NCBI RefSeq assembly: GCF_900103915.1
Contig: NZ_FNIG01000004.1
Location: 222,778-286,777 of the forward strand
Origin: Tenuibacillus multivorans
GTDB lineage: Bacteria > Bacillota > Bacilli > Bacillales > Alkalibacillaceae
Direction: 5' to 3'
DNA length: 64,000 nucleotides
A program made the translations under genes and the position numbers. The notes beneath the pieces are model-generated. The model made no database searches. It was given only the letters and a program-made list of their open reading frames with translations, and was not told the origin of the DNA. Of this stretch, positions 42,242 through 50,558 are shown piece by piece (position 1 is the first letter of the stretch; each line of letters opens with the position of its first letter).

Positions 42242-43237
42242 CTACATATTAAAAGCTTTCGCGAGCTTTGTATACGACTCTAACCGACGTTCAAATGGAC
42301 TAACAATTACATTCACCATCACTTCATTAACTTGAAACGCATGAGCGAGGTCTTCAATTTGTTGTTTAACGCTTCGGACGTCTCCTATAATCATTCGTTT
42401 ACGATTCTCATTAATGCGTGCCTGTTCATACATATTGTACGTTTGCTGGCTAGCTTCTTCAGGGGAAGGGAAAAATTCACGTACTTGACCTTGCTCGATC
42501 ATAAGTAGAGCTTGATCGAGGCTTGAGGCTAAAAACTCAGCTTCCTTATCTGTATCGCCTATAACAGCGAAAATGGCCACGCTGGCATAAGGTTCTTGCA
42601 TCATAGGTGAAGGAATAAAACTATTATAATAACGGTCAATAGCGACTGGACTGCCATCACCGTTAATAAATTGTGCAAATGTATACCCAGTTCCGAGCTG
42701 GCCGGCTACAGAAGCACTTCCACCACTAGAACCTAACATGTGTACAGGTGGCGTCGTTTCACCGAGTGGTGTGGCTTTAACTTGATAGCCTTCAGGGTCT
42801 TTCCCTAATAAATAATCAATTAAATGAGACACTTGAGTCGGATAGCTATGTACATCCGGATATTTCCCACGATTCAAAGCATAATTCACGCCAGGCATTC
42901 CACCAGGCGCTCGCCCTACTCCCAAATCAATTCGCTCGGGATATAGCCCTTCTAATACCCGAAAGGATTCTGCCACTTTATATGGACTGTAATGCGGAAG
43001 TAAAACGCCCCCAGTTCCAACACGGATTTGTTTTGTATTGGCCGCTACTGATGAGACTAAAATCTCAGGAGCAGATCCTGCCAAGCTTTTCGTGCTATGA
43101 TGCTCACTCATCCAAAAACGTTTATATCCTAATTGATCAACATGCTTAGCTAGCTCTATCGTCTGTTTTAAAGCATCTCGCTCATTGTTTCCTTGTAATA
43201 GTGGTGATTGATCTAAAACACTGAGCTGAATAGTCAT
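42242..43237 (-). CDS. LLM-class flavin-dependent oxidoreductase
   Basis: The 331-residue protein is a bacterial luciferase-like TIM barrel. It begins LSVLDQSPLLQGN and shows RFWMSEHHSTKSLAGSAPE near residue 40, RVGTGGVLLPHYSPYKVAES near 72 and RIDLGVGRAPGG near 100, typical of the alkanal monooxygenase-like group in Bacillaceae. It uses reduced FMN and oxygen. The substrate is unknown. A VOC gene follows. Confidence 0.88.
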   Translation of the reverse strand: MTIQLSVLDQSPLLQGNNERDALKQTIELAKHVDQLGYKRFWMSEHHSTKSLAGSAPEILVSSVAANTKQIRVGTGGVLLPHYSPYKVAESFRVLEGLYPERIDLGVGRAPGGMPGVNYALNRGKYPDVHSYPTQVSHLIDYLLGKDPEGYQVKATPLGETTPPVHMLGSSGGSASVAGQLGTGYTFAQFINGDGSPVAIDRYYNSFIPSPMMQEPYASVAIFAVIGDTDKEAEFLASSLDQALLMIEQGQVREFFPSPEEASQQTYNMYEQARINENRKRMIIGDVRSVKQQIEDLAHAFQVNEVMVNVIVSPFERRLESYTKLAKAFNM

Positions 43238-43329
43238 TTGTCGACACCTTTCTATAAGTAAGTTATGATTATAATTGTTTGATATTTATTACAAAATTTC
43301 AATTGATATGCATGGGGAAGTGATGTTGT

Positions 43330-43659
43330 ATGGGCGATAAAAAAATAGCGTGTTATCGTTGTGATAAGGAGATTAAAGATAAGACAGATTTAGTTGTCGC
43401 AAATAAATTTAAATTGAAACCGTTTCATAAAAAATGCTTTAATAAACATATTGATGAAAAACGTCAACGAGGTACGATGTTTTATGATCCATTGCCAGTC
43501 AATAGTAAAAGAGGAACAACTATGGCTTTAGTATTTGTGTTTCTCATTTTACTGTTTACCTTTGTGATAAAGGTTAATTATTTAGCTTACTTTTTATGCT
43601 TTATTTATCCATTTTATCGCTTAATGAGCTGGGCTATGTTCGAAGCCAAATTGTCTTAA
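43330..43659 (+). CDS. Small zinc-finger-like membrane protein
   Basis: The 109-residue protein has a possible zinc site, ACYRCDKE with Cys8 and Cys11, then PFHKKCFNKH with His33 and Cys36 (and His40). The spacing resembles half a LIM finger. A basic stretch and two membrane helices (about residues 66-83 and 85-102) follow, so the finger would be cytosolic. I do not recognise a named family. AGTGATG and GGGGAAG precede the ATG. It stands alone between divergent and convergent genes. Confidence 0.75.
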   Translation: MGDKKIACYRCDKEIKDKTDLVVANKFKLKPFHKKCFNKHIDEKRQRGTMFYDPLPVNSKRGTTMALVFVFLILLFTFVIKVNYLAYFLCFIYPFYRLMSWAMFEAKLS

Positions 43660-43676
43660 ATAGATTCATGGATTAA

Positions 43677-43706
43677 GGAGAAGCGTTTTTCATGCTTCTC
43701 CTTTTT
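43677..43706 (+). terminator. Terminator after the zinc-finger membrane protein gene
   Basis: GGAGAAGC pairs with GCTTCTCC around GTTTTTCAT, followed by TTTTT. It overlaps the 3' end of the convergent methyltransferase gene. Confidence 0.85.
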
Positions 43707-44316
43707 GGCATACAGCGATGCCTAAGGGGTATTTAACTCCTTCACGCTGATGAGGCTCCATGACGACACCATTTTGGTAAAAGAATTCAACATGTTGATA
43801 GTCATTTGTGAAGAGTTCTTTAAATTCTTCCTGAGTTAACTGATGAACGTGAAAAGGATTCCCGCATGGTTCACCACGACCTTTACCAAAAGGTGTTGAT
43901 ACAATAAGAGTCCCACCTGGCTTGAGTAAACGATCGTAGTTATTTAATATAGCTTGTTCATCCTCTATATGTTCAATCGTTTCAAAACTAACGATACAAT
44001 CGAAGGTTCCAAATGATTGATTTAAATTCGGATCGGTTGCATCAGTAATATGATAAGACGACTTAGGATGGTAGTATTCATTGTTGGCGTATTGGATAAT
44101 GTTTGGATCAAGGTCAACTCCAATTACTTCGTTAACTTGTTTTTTGCGACGTTTTGCTATCATATGTGTGCCATAACCTGCCCCACAAGAAAGATCTAAA
44201 ACTCTTCCATATAAATAATTTAATGCGAACTGATAGCGAGCAATATGTTCGAGTAGTAATGGATTTAATGGATCCATTAGGTTCGGAATGACGCGTTCAC
44301 CTGTATCTTCAATCAT
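43690..44316 (-). CDS. Class I SAM-dependent methyltransferase
   Basis: The 208-residue protein has motif I VLDLSCGAGYGTHMIAKR near residue 39, GVDLDPNIIQYA, then the acidic loop FDCIVSFETIEHIED and LLKPGGTLIVSTP. It begins with GERVIPN, seen in a subgroup of methyltransferases related to capsule or glycan and to UbiG-like enzymes. Substrate unknown. AGGAGGGACTC precedes the ATG. It is divergent from the MhqR-like regulator. Confidence 0.85.
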   Translation of the reverse strand: MIEDTGERVIPNLMDPLNPLLLEHIARYQFALNYLYGRVLDLSCGAGYGTHMIAKRRKKQVNEVIGVDLDPNIIQYANNEYYHPKSSYHITDATDPNLNQSFGTFDCIVSFETIEHIEDEQAILNNYDRLLKPGGTLIVSTPFGKGRGEPCGNPFHVHQLTQEEFKELFTNDYQHVEFFYQNGVVMEPHQREGVKYPLGIAVCQKGEA

Positions 44317-44437
44317 GTTTGAGTCCCTCCTAAAAGCAACTTAATTATGCCAAATTTCTACTCATTTGGAAACTATTTTGACGCTAAACAATCTAAACTC
44401 TATAATTATCTTAGGTAGATGGGAGGGTATGGTGGAT

Positions 44438-44902
44438 ATGGATAAAGAAATATATGAACAAAGAAGAGAAGATGATTCATTAAAATTATTTGTAGTTTTA
44501 TCAAAAGCAAGTCGGACATTATTGGATTTAGCTGAAACGGACATGGAGCGGTATGGGTTAAACCCAACCGAATTTGCAACACTCGAGCTATTATATCATA
44601 GGGGACCACAACCCTTGCAAAAGATCGGTGACCGGATTCTGTTGACAAGTGGCAGTATTACGTATGTCGTTAATAGTTTAGAGAAAAAAGGATATTTGGA
44701 TCGTGTGCGCTCAGAGGATGATCGCAGGGTCACATACGCTCAAATAACAGATAAAGGACAAGCCTTGTTGGGTGATATTTTTCCAGAGCATTGGCTAGAA
44801 ATTCAAAGGATTGTATCCGGATTATCGGGTGAAGAAAAACAACAGGCGATTAAGCTTTTGAAAAAGTTAGGTGTTCATGCAGAAAAGCTAAGAGATTCAT
44901 AA
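44438..44902 (+). CDS. mhqR: MarR-family regulator, MhqR-like
   Basis: The protein of about 154 residues has a MarR winged helix: DDSLKLFVVLSKASRTL, YGLNPTEFATLELLYHRGP, RILLTSGSITYVVNSLEKKG and DDRRVTYAQITDKGQALL. These segments read closely like B. subtilis MhqR, the repressor of quinone and thiol stress genes. The start is uncertain: GGGAGGG (44421-44427) serves either GTG 44432 or ATG 44438. The target genes may include the MhqO-like dioxygenase at 10.9 kb, but none is adjacent. Confidence 0.8.
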   Translation: MDKEIYEQRREDDSLKLFVVLSKASRTLLDLAETDMERYGLNPTEFATLELLYHRGPQPLQKIGDRILLTSGSITYVVNSLEKKGYLDRVRSEDDRRVTYAQITDKGQALLGDIFPEHWLEIQRIVSGLSGEEKQQAIKLLKKLGVHAEKLRDS

Positions 44903-44972
44903 ATGATTGTTTATTTAAAACTTATAGTGGGTATAATGCTCTATGGACACAATAATTTAGAGGTGAGCATAT

Positions 44973-45209
44973 TTGCCGGAGCAAAAAATAACGGTTTACA
45001 CTAGGGAAAATTGTACGAAGTCAGAGCGATTAAGGAAAATGCTGAATCGTTGGGGGGTTGATTTTGAAGAGAAAAATGTAACTGAGAACCGAACCTATTT
45101 AAAGGAACTTCAAAATCACAATATTTTTGCTGCACCTGTAACTTTCATTGGTGATCAATGTATTCAAGGTGTTCAACATGATCGTTTAAAATCTGAATTG
45201 GATTTATAA
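44973..45209 (+). CDS. Glutaredoxin-like protein with CxxS active site
   Basis: The 78-residue protein has a glutaredoxin fold: ITVYTRENCTKSERLRKML near the start and FAAPVTFIGDQCIQG with the cis-proline and GD loop. The active site is Cys14-Thr-Lys-Ser17, so the resolving cysteine is replaced by serine, as in monothiol or NrdH-like variants. AGGTGAG precedes a TTG start. Partner unknown. Confidence 0.85.
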   Translation: MPEQKITVYTRENCTKSERLRKMLNRWGVDFEEKNVTENRTYLKELQNHNIFAAPVTFIGDQCIQGVQHDRLKSELDL

Positions 45210-45273
45210 AACTTTTTTAGACAAACACCCTTTTTTGATTATTTTTCATATGATGTTTTAGGGGGTGTTTACG

Positions 45274-45609
45274 ATGTATCATTTCCAATCTCAACATGAG
45301 AACGGATATTACCCAGTAAACTATTACTATCCATCCTATTACGATCCAACGCAGCAACAGCAACCATACTATTATCCTTATAATAACTATAACCAACCGT
45401 TATATTTCGAAGTCCCAAGTAATGAAGGGACTCAATATCAAAATTTCCAAAATCAACAATCACCATTTATTCAATATTTTCAAGATGATAATGGGGAAGT
45501 TGATATAGACAAAGTTATTAACACGACTAACCAATTTGTGAAAACAGCAGCTCAAGTTGGTCCGATGGTCAAATCATTAAACAACTTTGTTAAAGGGATG
45601 AAATTCTAA
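45274..45609 (+). CDS. yppG: YppG-family spore coat-like protein
   Basis: The 111-residue protein has a Tyr/Pro/Gln/Asn-rich N-terminal half (NYYYPSYYDPTQQQQPYYYP). The C-terminal half, IQYFQDDNGEVDIDKVINTT followed by NQFVKTAAQVGPMVKSLNNF, matches the YppG family in Bacillus, implicated in the spore coat. ATG at 45274 is preferred, 6-7 nt after AGGGGGTG. It suggests a sporulating organism. Confidence 0.75.
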   Translation: MYHFQSQHENGYYPVNYYYPSYYDPTQQQQPYYYPYNNYNQPLYFEVPSNEGTQYQNFQNQQSPFIQYFQDDNGEVDIDKVINTTNQFVKTAAQVGPMVKSLNNFVKGMKF

Positions 45610-45646
45610 GGTCTTTCGAATTTTTTTCGGAAGATCTTTTTTTATA
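45610..45646 (+). terminator. Terminator after yppG
   Basis: AGGTCTTTCGAA pairs imperfectly with TTCGGAAGATCT, followed by T7. Confidence 0.55.
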
Positions 45647-45717
45647 TTTTATTTTTATTTATTTATGATAAAATGAAAAGCATTGCTTCAAGTGATTAGT
45701 AGAAAGAGGGTTAATTA

Positions 45718-47223
45718 ATGATTAAGAATAAGGTGACCAATACATCTTTTTACTACGGTTGGGTCATTGTATTCGTCTCAGCTTTAGGCGTCTTCTTCTC
45801 GGGGCCAGGGCAAACATATGCCGTATCTGTCTTTATTGACGTTTATCGCGAAGATTTTGGATTTTCCCCATCCTACATATCTAGTCTTTATTCTGCTGCT
45901 ACATTACTAGCAGGTTTTTTATTATTTACAATAGGAAAGTTAACAGATCTATACGGTCAACGACTTATGATGACCATCGTTGGTTTTGCCTTAGCTTTTG
46001 CAACGTTTTGGAATGCCATGATTATAGGGCCGCTAATGATGTTTATCGGCTTTTTTATGCTACGGATATTCGGCCAGGGATCGATGACATTACTACCGAA
46101 TACTTTAGTTCCGCAATGGTTTCTAAGAAAGAGAGGCCGGGCGTTAAGTGTTATGGCAATTGGTGGCTTTGCAGGTGCAGCTTTATTTCCGCCGTTAAAT
46201 GTGTTTTTAGTTCAAACGTTTAGCTGGCGGATAACATGGGTTATTTGGGGAGTCGCTTTACTTGTCATTTTTGTACCATTAGTCATTATTTTCGTTCGTA
46301 ACAAACCAGATGATATTGGCGAAATTATGGATGGTAGAGAAGATTTAAAGGTAAAGGTCATAAAAACTTCACGTTTGCCCCTCTTTACCATGATCAGTTT
46401 GTCTACTCTTATCGTCCTAACTTTAATACCGACCATCAATGAGTATTTATTAAACACATTTGTATGGTTTCCTAGTGTGGTTATTCGTATAATATTACTA
46501 GCTGTAACATTAATGGCACTGATCGTGGTCTTGCGAAAAAGATATATATCTAAGACGACCAACGGGGTTGAAAAAATTGACGATCAACCAAAGTCATCTG
46601 TCAAGGAGATGATAACGGAAGATAATGAGATTAGCTGGACATTAAAAGAAGCCACGAAAACAAAAGCATTTTGGGTTATTTTATTCTGTGTTAGTATTCC
46701 AGCTATGACGAATACGGGGATTACGTTCCACTTAGTTTCAATTTTTGAAACTAAAAATTTATCCATGGAGCTTTCGGCAATTATATTATCTTTAATGGCT
46801 ATAATTGGATTTCCAGTTACCTTTATATCTGGTTATTTAGCTGATCGGATTAAAGTGAATCATATTTTAGCGATTACCTTTCTAATTCATGTCGTAGCAA
46901 TTAGTTGGTTGTTCTTAGTACAGAGTGCTACAGGGGCCATTATTTATGGGGTAATATGGGGATTAGCTCATGGATTTGAGCGAATAGCACTAAATATTGT
47001 TTGGCCGAATTATTTTGGCAGAGAGCATTTAGGAAGTATTAAGAGTATTGCACAGTCAGCTATGGTTGTAGGATCTGCTTTAGGGCCATTACCATTTGGT
47101 TATTTCTTTGAATGGTTTGGTGGATTTAGTGAAATTTTGATCGTGATGTTATTATTCCCTGCAATAGCAATGCTATTAGCCTGGTTCTCCCCAGCCCCTA
47201 ATTATCAAAGATACCACAGATAA
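45718..47223 (+). CDS. MFS transporter (OFA-like)
   Basis: The 501-residue protein begins FYYGWVIVFVSALGVFFSGPGQTY, the typical opening of oxalate/formate-antiporter-like MFS carriers. It has twelve to fourteen membrane helices with motif A-like GKLTDLYGQRLMM near residue 80. A long central cytoplasmic loop lies near residues 275-310. Substrate unknown. AAGAGGG precedes the ATG. The GC-rich repeat element begins right after its stop codon and may act as its terminator. Confidence 0.88.
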   Translation: MIKNKVTNTSFYYGWVIVFVSALGVFFSGPGQTYAVSVFIDVYREDFGFSPSYISSLYSAATLLAGFLLFTIGKLTDLYGQRLMMTIVGFALAFATFWNAMIIGPLMMFIGFFMLRIFGQGSMTLLPNTLVPQWFLRKRGRALSVMAIGGFAGAALFPPLNVFLVQTFSWRITWVIWGVALLVIFVPLVIIFVRNKPDDIGEIMDGREDLKVKVIKTSRLPLFTMISLSTLIVLTLIPTINEYLLNTFVWFPSVVIRIILLAVTLMALIVVLRKRYISKTTNGVEKIDDQPKSSVKEMITEDNEISWTLKEATKTKAFWVILFCVSIPAMTNTGITFHLVSIFETKNLSMELSAIILSLMAIIGFPVTFISGYLADRIKVNHILAITFLIHVVAISWLFLVQSATGAIIYGVIWGLAHGFERIALNIVWPNYFGREHLGSIKSIAQSAMVVGSALGPLPFGYFFEWFGGFSEILIVMLLFPAIAMLLAWFSPAPNYQRYHR

Positions 47224-47226
47224 AAA

Positions 47227-47493
47227 GGCTGGGACAAAAATATTTAGAGGGTGATGAAAGGCGAACAATATCATCTAATATCATTAAAAATGAACGGAGT
47301 CAAAATGCGTAGACGCCTGCGGGAACAGCACGAGTCTCGAGACCCCGCAGGCAGCGCTTTTCTGCCGAGGAGGCTCGAGCCGTGCCCGCGGCAAGCGAAG
47401 CATTTTGACGTAGTGAATAAAATCTGAACTCATTCATGAATAATTGAATCTAGTTCGGATTTTATGTTTTTAATAAAGTTTTGTTTCAGCCCT
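47227..47493. repeat. GC-rich nested-palindrome element, copy B
   Basis: The 267-bp element has inverted ends, AGGCTGGGACAAAA and TTTTGTTTCAGCCCT. Inside them are AAAATGCGT/GCATTTT, a GC-rich palindromic core (GCGGGAACAGCACGAGTCTCGAG and CTCGAGCCGTGCCCGC), and AAAATCTGAACT/AGTTCGGATTTT. It is the same element as 2373-2753 but without the internal 115-bp block. The outer hairpin could terminate the MFS or DegV transcript. Confidence 0.9.
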
Positions 47494-47509
47494 CTTCTTA
47501 ATATCTATC

Positions 47510-48370
47510 TTATTTCTTATCTTCCAGAAAGGAAATGACGAGTCCACCTTCGCCTGCGTGGGTAGCGATTAACGGCCCCATCTCAACTAAAAGCTCCTCG
47601 GATGGGTTATATTTCTCTTTAATTGATGCGAGTACCTTCTTGGCTTTTTCTTCACAATTACTGTGTGCGAGTGCGATGGTTTTTCCTTCTAGTGATTTGG
47701 TATAGTCACCAATCTGTTCAACTAAACGTCGTAGGGCTTTCTTTTCCCCGCGTACCTTTTCAGTCACCTCGATGTCGCCTTCATCTGATGCTTTCATCAA
47801 TAGTTTAATATTTAATGTCTTGGCAATGGCACCTCGAACTTTATCCAACCTACCGCCTTTAATTAAGTTTTCAACAGTTTTTAATGAAAATAGCGTTGCC
47901 GTACGCTCAACAGATGCTTTTACATGATTAACGATTTCATGAAAGTTAACTTCTTTCAGCTTTAATTTAACGGCTTCATTTAATAGTAAAGCTACTCCGC
48001 ATGAAGCGGTTTTAGTATTAACAATTTCAATGATTCGGTCAGGCTCCTCGTCCAATAACATATTTTTCCCAAGCTCTGCATTTTGATAGGTTGCACTTAA
48101 ATTCTTAGTTAACGACAGCAATAATATGGGTATGTCAGGATTGATCTCTTTAAAGGCATTGTAGAAATCGTTTGGACTTGATGCGGATGTTTTCGGTAAT
48201 TCATCTGTGGCCTTCATTTTTTTATAAAATTCTTCTGTGCTTAAGTCGACACCAGCCTTGTATTCCTCATTGGCAAAATGAATATTTAACGGAACAATTT
48301 TGACGTTGAATTTTTCGATTAATTCTTTTGGTAGATCAGCTCCCCCATCTACCATTAATTGAAATGACAT
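47510..48370 (-). CDS. DegV-family fatty-acid-binding protein
   Basis: The 286-residue protein has the DegV fold with DGGADLPKELIEKFNVKIVPL at the start, TSASSPNDFYNAFKEI near residue 62 and the C-terminal HAGEGGLVISF. Family members bind long-chain fatty acids, and some serve as FakB subunits of fatty acid kinase. The binding serine is in TSASS. No fakA gene is nearby. GAGGGTGAG precedes the ATG. Confidence 0.9.
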   Translation of the reverse strand: MSFQLMVDGGADLPKELIEKFNVKIVPLNIHFANEEYKAGVDLSTEEFYKKMKATDELPKTSASSPNDFYNAFKEINPDIPILLLSLTKNLSATYQNAELGKNMLLDEEPDRIIEIVNTKTASCGVALLLNEAVKLKLKEVNFHEIVNHVKASVERTATLFSLKTVENLIKGGRLDKVRGAIAKTLNIKLLMKASDEGDIEVTEKVRGEKKALRRLVEQIGDYTKSLEGKTIALAHSNCEEKAKKVLASIKEKYNPSEELLVEMGPLIATHAGEGGLVISFLEDKK

Positions 48371-48415
48371 ATACTCACCCTCTTTTATTAGTGTATGGCC
48401 TAAAAGACATGTTTT

Positions 48416-49312
48416 TTATTCAATCACTTTGACTTTCTTTTTCTTCGATGTACTAAAAATAAAAAGGATCAACCCAAAAATGACAATGGTTCCACCCAGG
48501 AACTGTGACCACGTGACCCATTCATCCAAAATGAAATAGGCTAGAATGGAAGCACCAACTGGCTCGAATAATATTCCCATTGTGATGGTAGAGGCATTAA
48601 TCCATTTAATAGCCCAATTAAACAAGGTATGGCCAAAGAAAGTAGGGAAAATCGCTAAAGCTAAGAAATAGAGCCACGTATCAGTCGAGTAACCGACGAA
48701 TGGTTCCTTAAGTATTAGATTATACAGGATTAACGTTATCGCACTCATCCCATAAACGACAAATGTATAAGTGATTAATGATAAACGCTGGCGTACATTT
48801 TGCCCAAATAAAAAATATCCTGTTATCGTAATGGCACCCATTAAAGCGAGGAAGTTACCGAAGAGTGCCATTCCACTTATTTGAAAATCGCCCCAGCTAA
48901 TAATCACACTACCTGTAAGGGCAATAATCATACTAATGACAGCACCACTTGTAAACCTTTCTTTAAAGAAAAAGTAACCACCTAAAAATGCCCAAATTGG
49001 TTGTGTCGTTACTAATACAACAGAGCTTGCAACAGATGTGTGATTGAGTGATTCAAACCATAAAATGAAATGAAACGCTAGAAATATCCCAGCTGCAATA
49101 GAAAAGAGCCAATCCTTTTTGGATATTTGAGCTATCTCACCTCTGTATTTGATTAGCACGAGAGGCAGCATTAGAATAACCGCAAATACTAAGCGGTAAT
49201 TAGCAATGATAGAAGCGGGAGCATCGGCGAGTCTGACAAATATGGCGGATGTTGATACAGTTAAGACACCAATGATAACGGCGATGTATGGCATGATTTG
49301 TTTTTGCTCCAT
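48416..49312 (-). CDS. EamA/DMT-family transporter
   Basis: The 298-residue protein has ten membrane helices in two EamA repeats. Segments such as VSTSAIFVRLADAPASIIANYRL near residue 20 (here RLADAPASIIANYR) and LFEPVGASILAYFILDE near residue 245 are typical of the family. Substrate unknown. A lysine-rich tail ends the protein. It starts 12 nt after the rhomboid gene stop on the same strand, so the two may be cotranscribed. Confidence 0.88.
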   Translation of the reverse strand: MEQKQIMPYIAVIIGVLTVSTSAIFVRLADAPASIIANYRLVFAVILMLPLVLIKYRGEIAQISKKDWLFSIAAGIFLAFHFILWFESLNHTSVASSVVLVTTQPIWAFLGGYFFFKERFTSGAVISMIIALTGSVIISWGDFQISGMALFGNFLALMGAITITGYFLFGQNVRQRLSLITYTFVVYGMSAITLILYNLILKEPFVGYSTDTWLYFLALAIFPTFFGHTLFNWAIKWINASTITMGILFEPVGASILAYFILDEWVTWSQFLGGTIVIFGLILFIFSTSKKKKVKVIE

Positions 49313-49324
49313 TTATAGACACCT

Positions 49325-49930
49325 CTAATAATAAGATATACGTATTCGATCAATCAGAATTGGCCCTAGTGCAACACCGCTAATAAAACCAAATATATGT
49401 GCAATATAATTAATGTGTGGGCCAAAAGAGGTTAAAAAACCAATAATGATAAAGACAGTTACAATTTGTCTGCTTTGGGAATCAATAAGATCTTTTCTAG
49501 CAAACATCATATAAGCATATAAACCAAATAATCCGTATATGGCTCCTGATGCCCCGACGTACTCTGCCATAGGATTGCCTAAAAACAAGTACGCAACATT
49601 TGGAAGTATGCCCATTATCAAGTATGCTAAAATAAATTTGACTTTACCTAATAAGTGCTCTAATGCAGGTCCGAATAAGACCAAGCTAAAGCTATTAAAT
49701 AGGACATGCATCAATCCACCATGGACGAATATAGGCGTTAATAATCGCCAATATTCACCAGACTCAATGAGTAGATTTTGTCCGACCATAAGAAATCTTA
49801 TATCGATAAACAAAGGTATTGGAATGAATTCTGTAAATATGTAAAGGATGAGATGAATCGCGACAATCGTTGATATAATAGGATACCATCTTAAGAATTG
49901 CCGAAAGCTTTCCGTTCTAATAAAAAACAT
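49325..49930 (-). CDS. ydcA: Rhomboid-family intramembrane serine protease (YdcA-like)
   Basis: The 201-residue protein has six or seven membrane helices. The rhomboid catalytic serine is in VGASGAIYGLFG and the histidine in NYIAHIFGFISG; the upstream HGGLMHVLFNSFSLVLFG segment is also typical. The start at 49930 is chosen, with AAAGAGGCG upstream; longer in-frame starts run over that site. In B. subtilis ydcA, a rhomboid-like gene, lies beside acpS, as here (divergent). Substrate unknown. Confidence 0.85.
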   Translation of the reverse strand: MFFIRTESFRQFLRWYPIISTIVAIHLILYIFTEFIPIPLFIDIRFLMVGQNLLIESGEYWRLLTPIFVHGGLMHVLFNSFSLVLFGPALEHLLGKVKFILAYLIMGILPNVAYLFLGNPMAEYVGASGAIYGLFGLYAYMMFARKDLIDSQSRQIVTVFIIIGFLTSFGPHINYIAHIFGFISGVALGPILIDRIRISYY

Positions 49931-50039
49931 ATGGGACGCCTCTTTCATCAAAAGTATAACCGTTTCTTTTAACACTTTTCTATAAGAATACTAATGATTG
50001 CTTAAAGTTTCAATTAAAGTGAGAAAGAAGGGCTAATTT

Positions 50040-50399
50040 ATGATCCAAGGAATTGGAATAGATATTGTAGAGTTAGATCGTGTTGAACGATTACTTTTAA
50101 GACAAAAAAAATTTCCTCGTCGCATACTTTCTACTAATGAATGGGAAAGGTTTAATCAATTATCAAATCATAAACGAAAGGTTGAATTTTTGGCAGGTCG
50201 TTTTGCTGCTAAGGAGGCATACAGTAAAGCACTCGGAACAGGGATCGGCCAACATCTTTCTTTTCAATCATTTGAAATTATGCCGAATGATATGGGACAA
50301 CCTAAAATATACATAGATGATAAGCAGCATCCTAGCGTTCATTTATCGATCTCTCATAGTCAGACTTATGCCATTGCACAAGTTATCATAGAAAAATAA
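50040..50399 (+). CDS. acpS: Holo-[acyl-carrier-protein] synthase AcpS
   Basis: The 119-residue protein has the two AcpS signatures, [16 protein letters not shown] at the start (metal-binding Asp) and [21 protein letters not shown] near residue 52. The [17 protein letters not shown] segment near its end is also typical. It transfers phosphopantetheine from CoA to acyl carrier protein. Followed by ydcC and alr, as in B. subtilis. Confidence 0.95.
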   Translation: MIQGIGIDIVELDRVERLLLRQKKFPRRILSTNEWERFNQLSNHKRKVEFLAGRFAAKEAYSKALGTGIGQHLSFQSFEIMPNDMGQPKIYIDDKQHPSVHLSISHSQTYAIAQVIIEK

Positions 50400-50558
50400 A
50401 TTTTCTTGGATAGCTAGTCTGCATATTCAGACAAGTTGTCACATATAGTGTATTGCGGGGTAACAAATGATCCAATGTGCACATTGTCACCGCAACACGA
50501 ATAGATTGCTTGTTCCTTAGAATAAGCTATTGAATTATGAGGCGAAGGAGTTGTCTGA

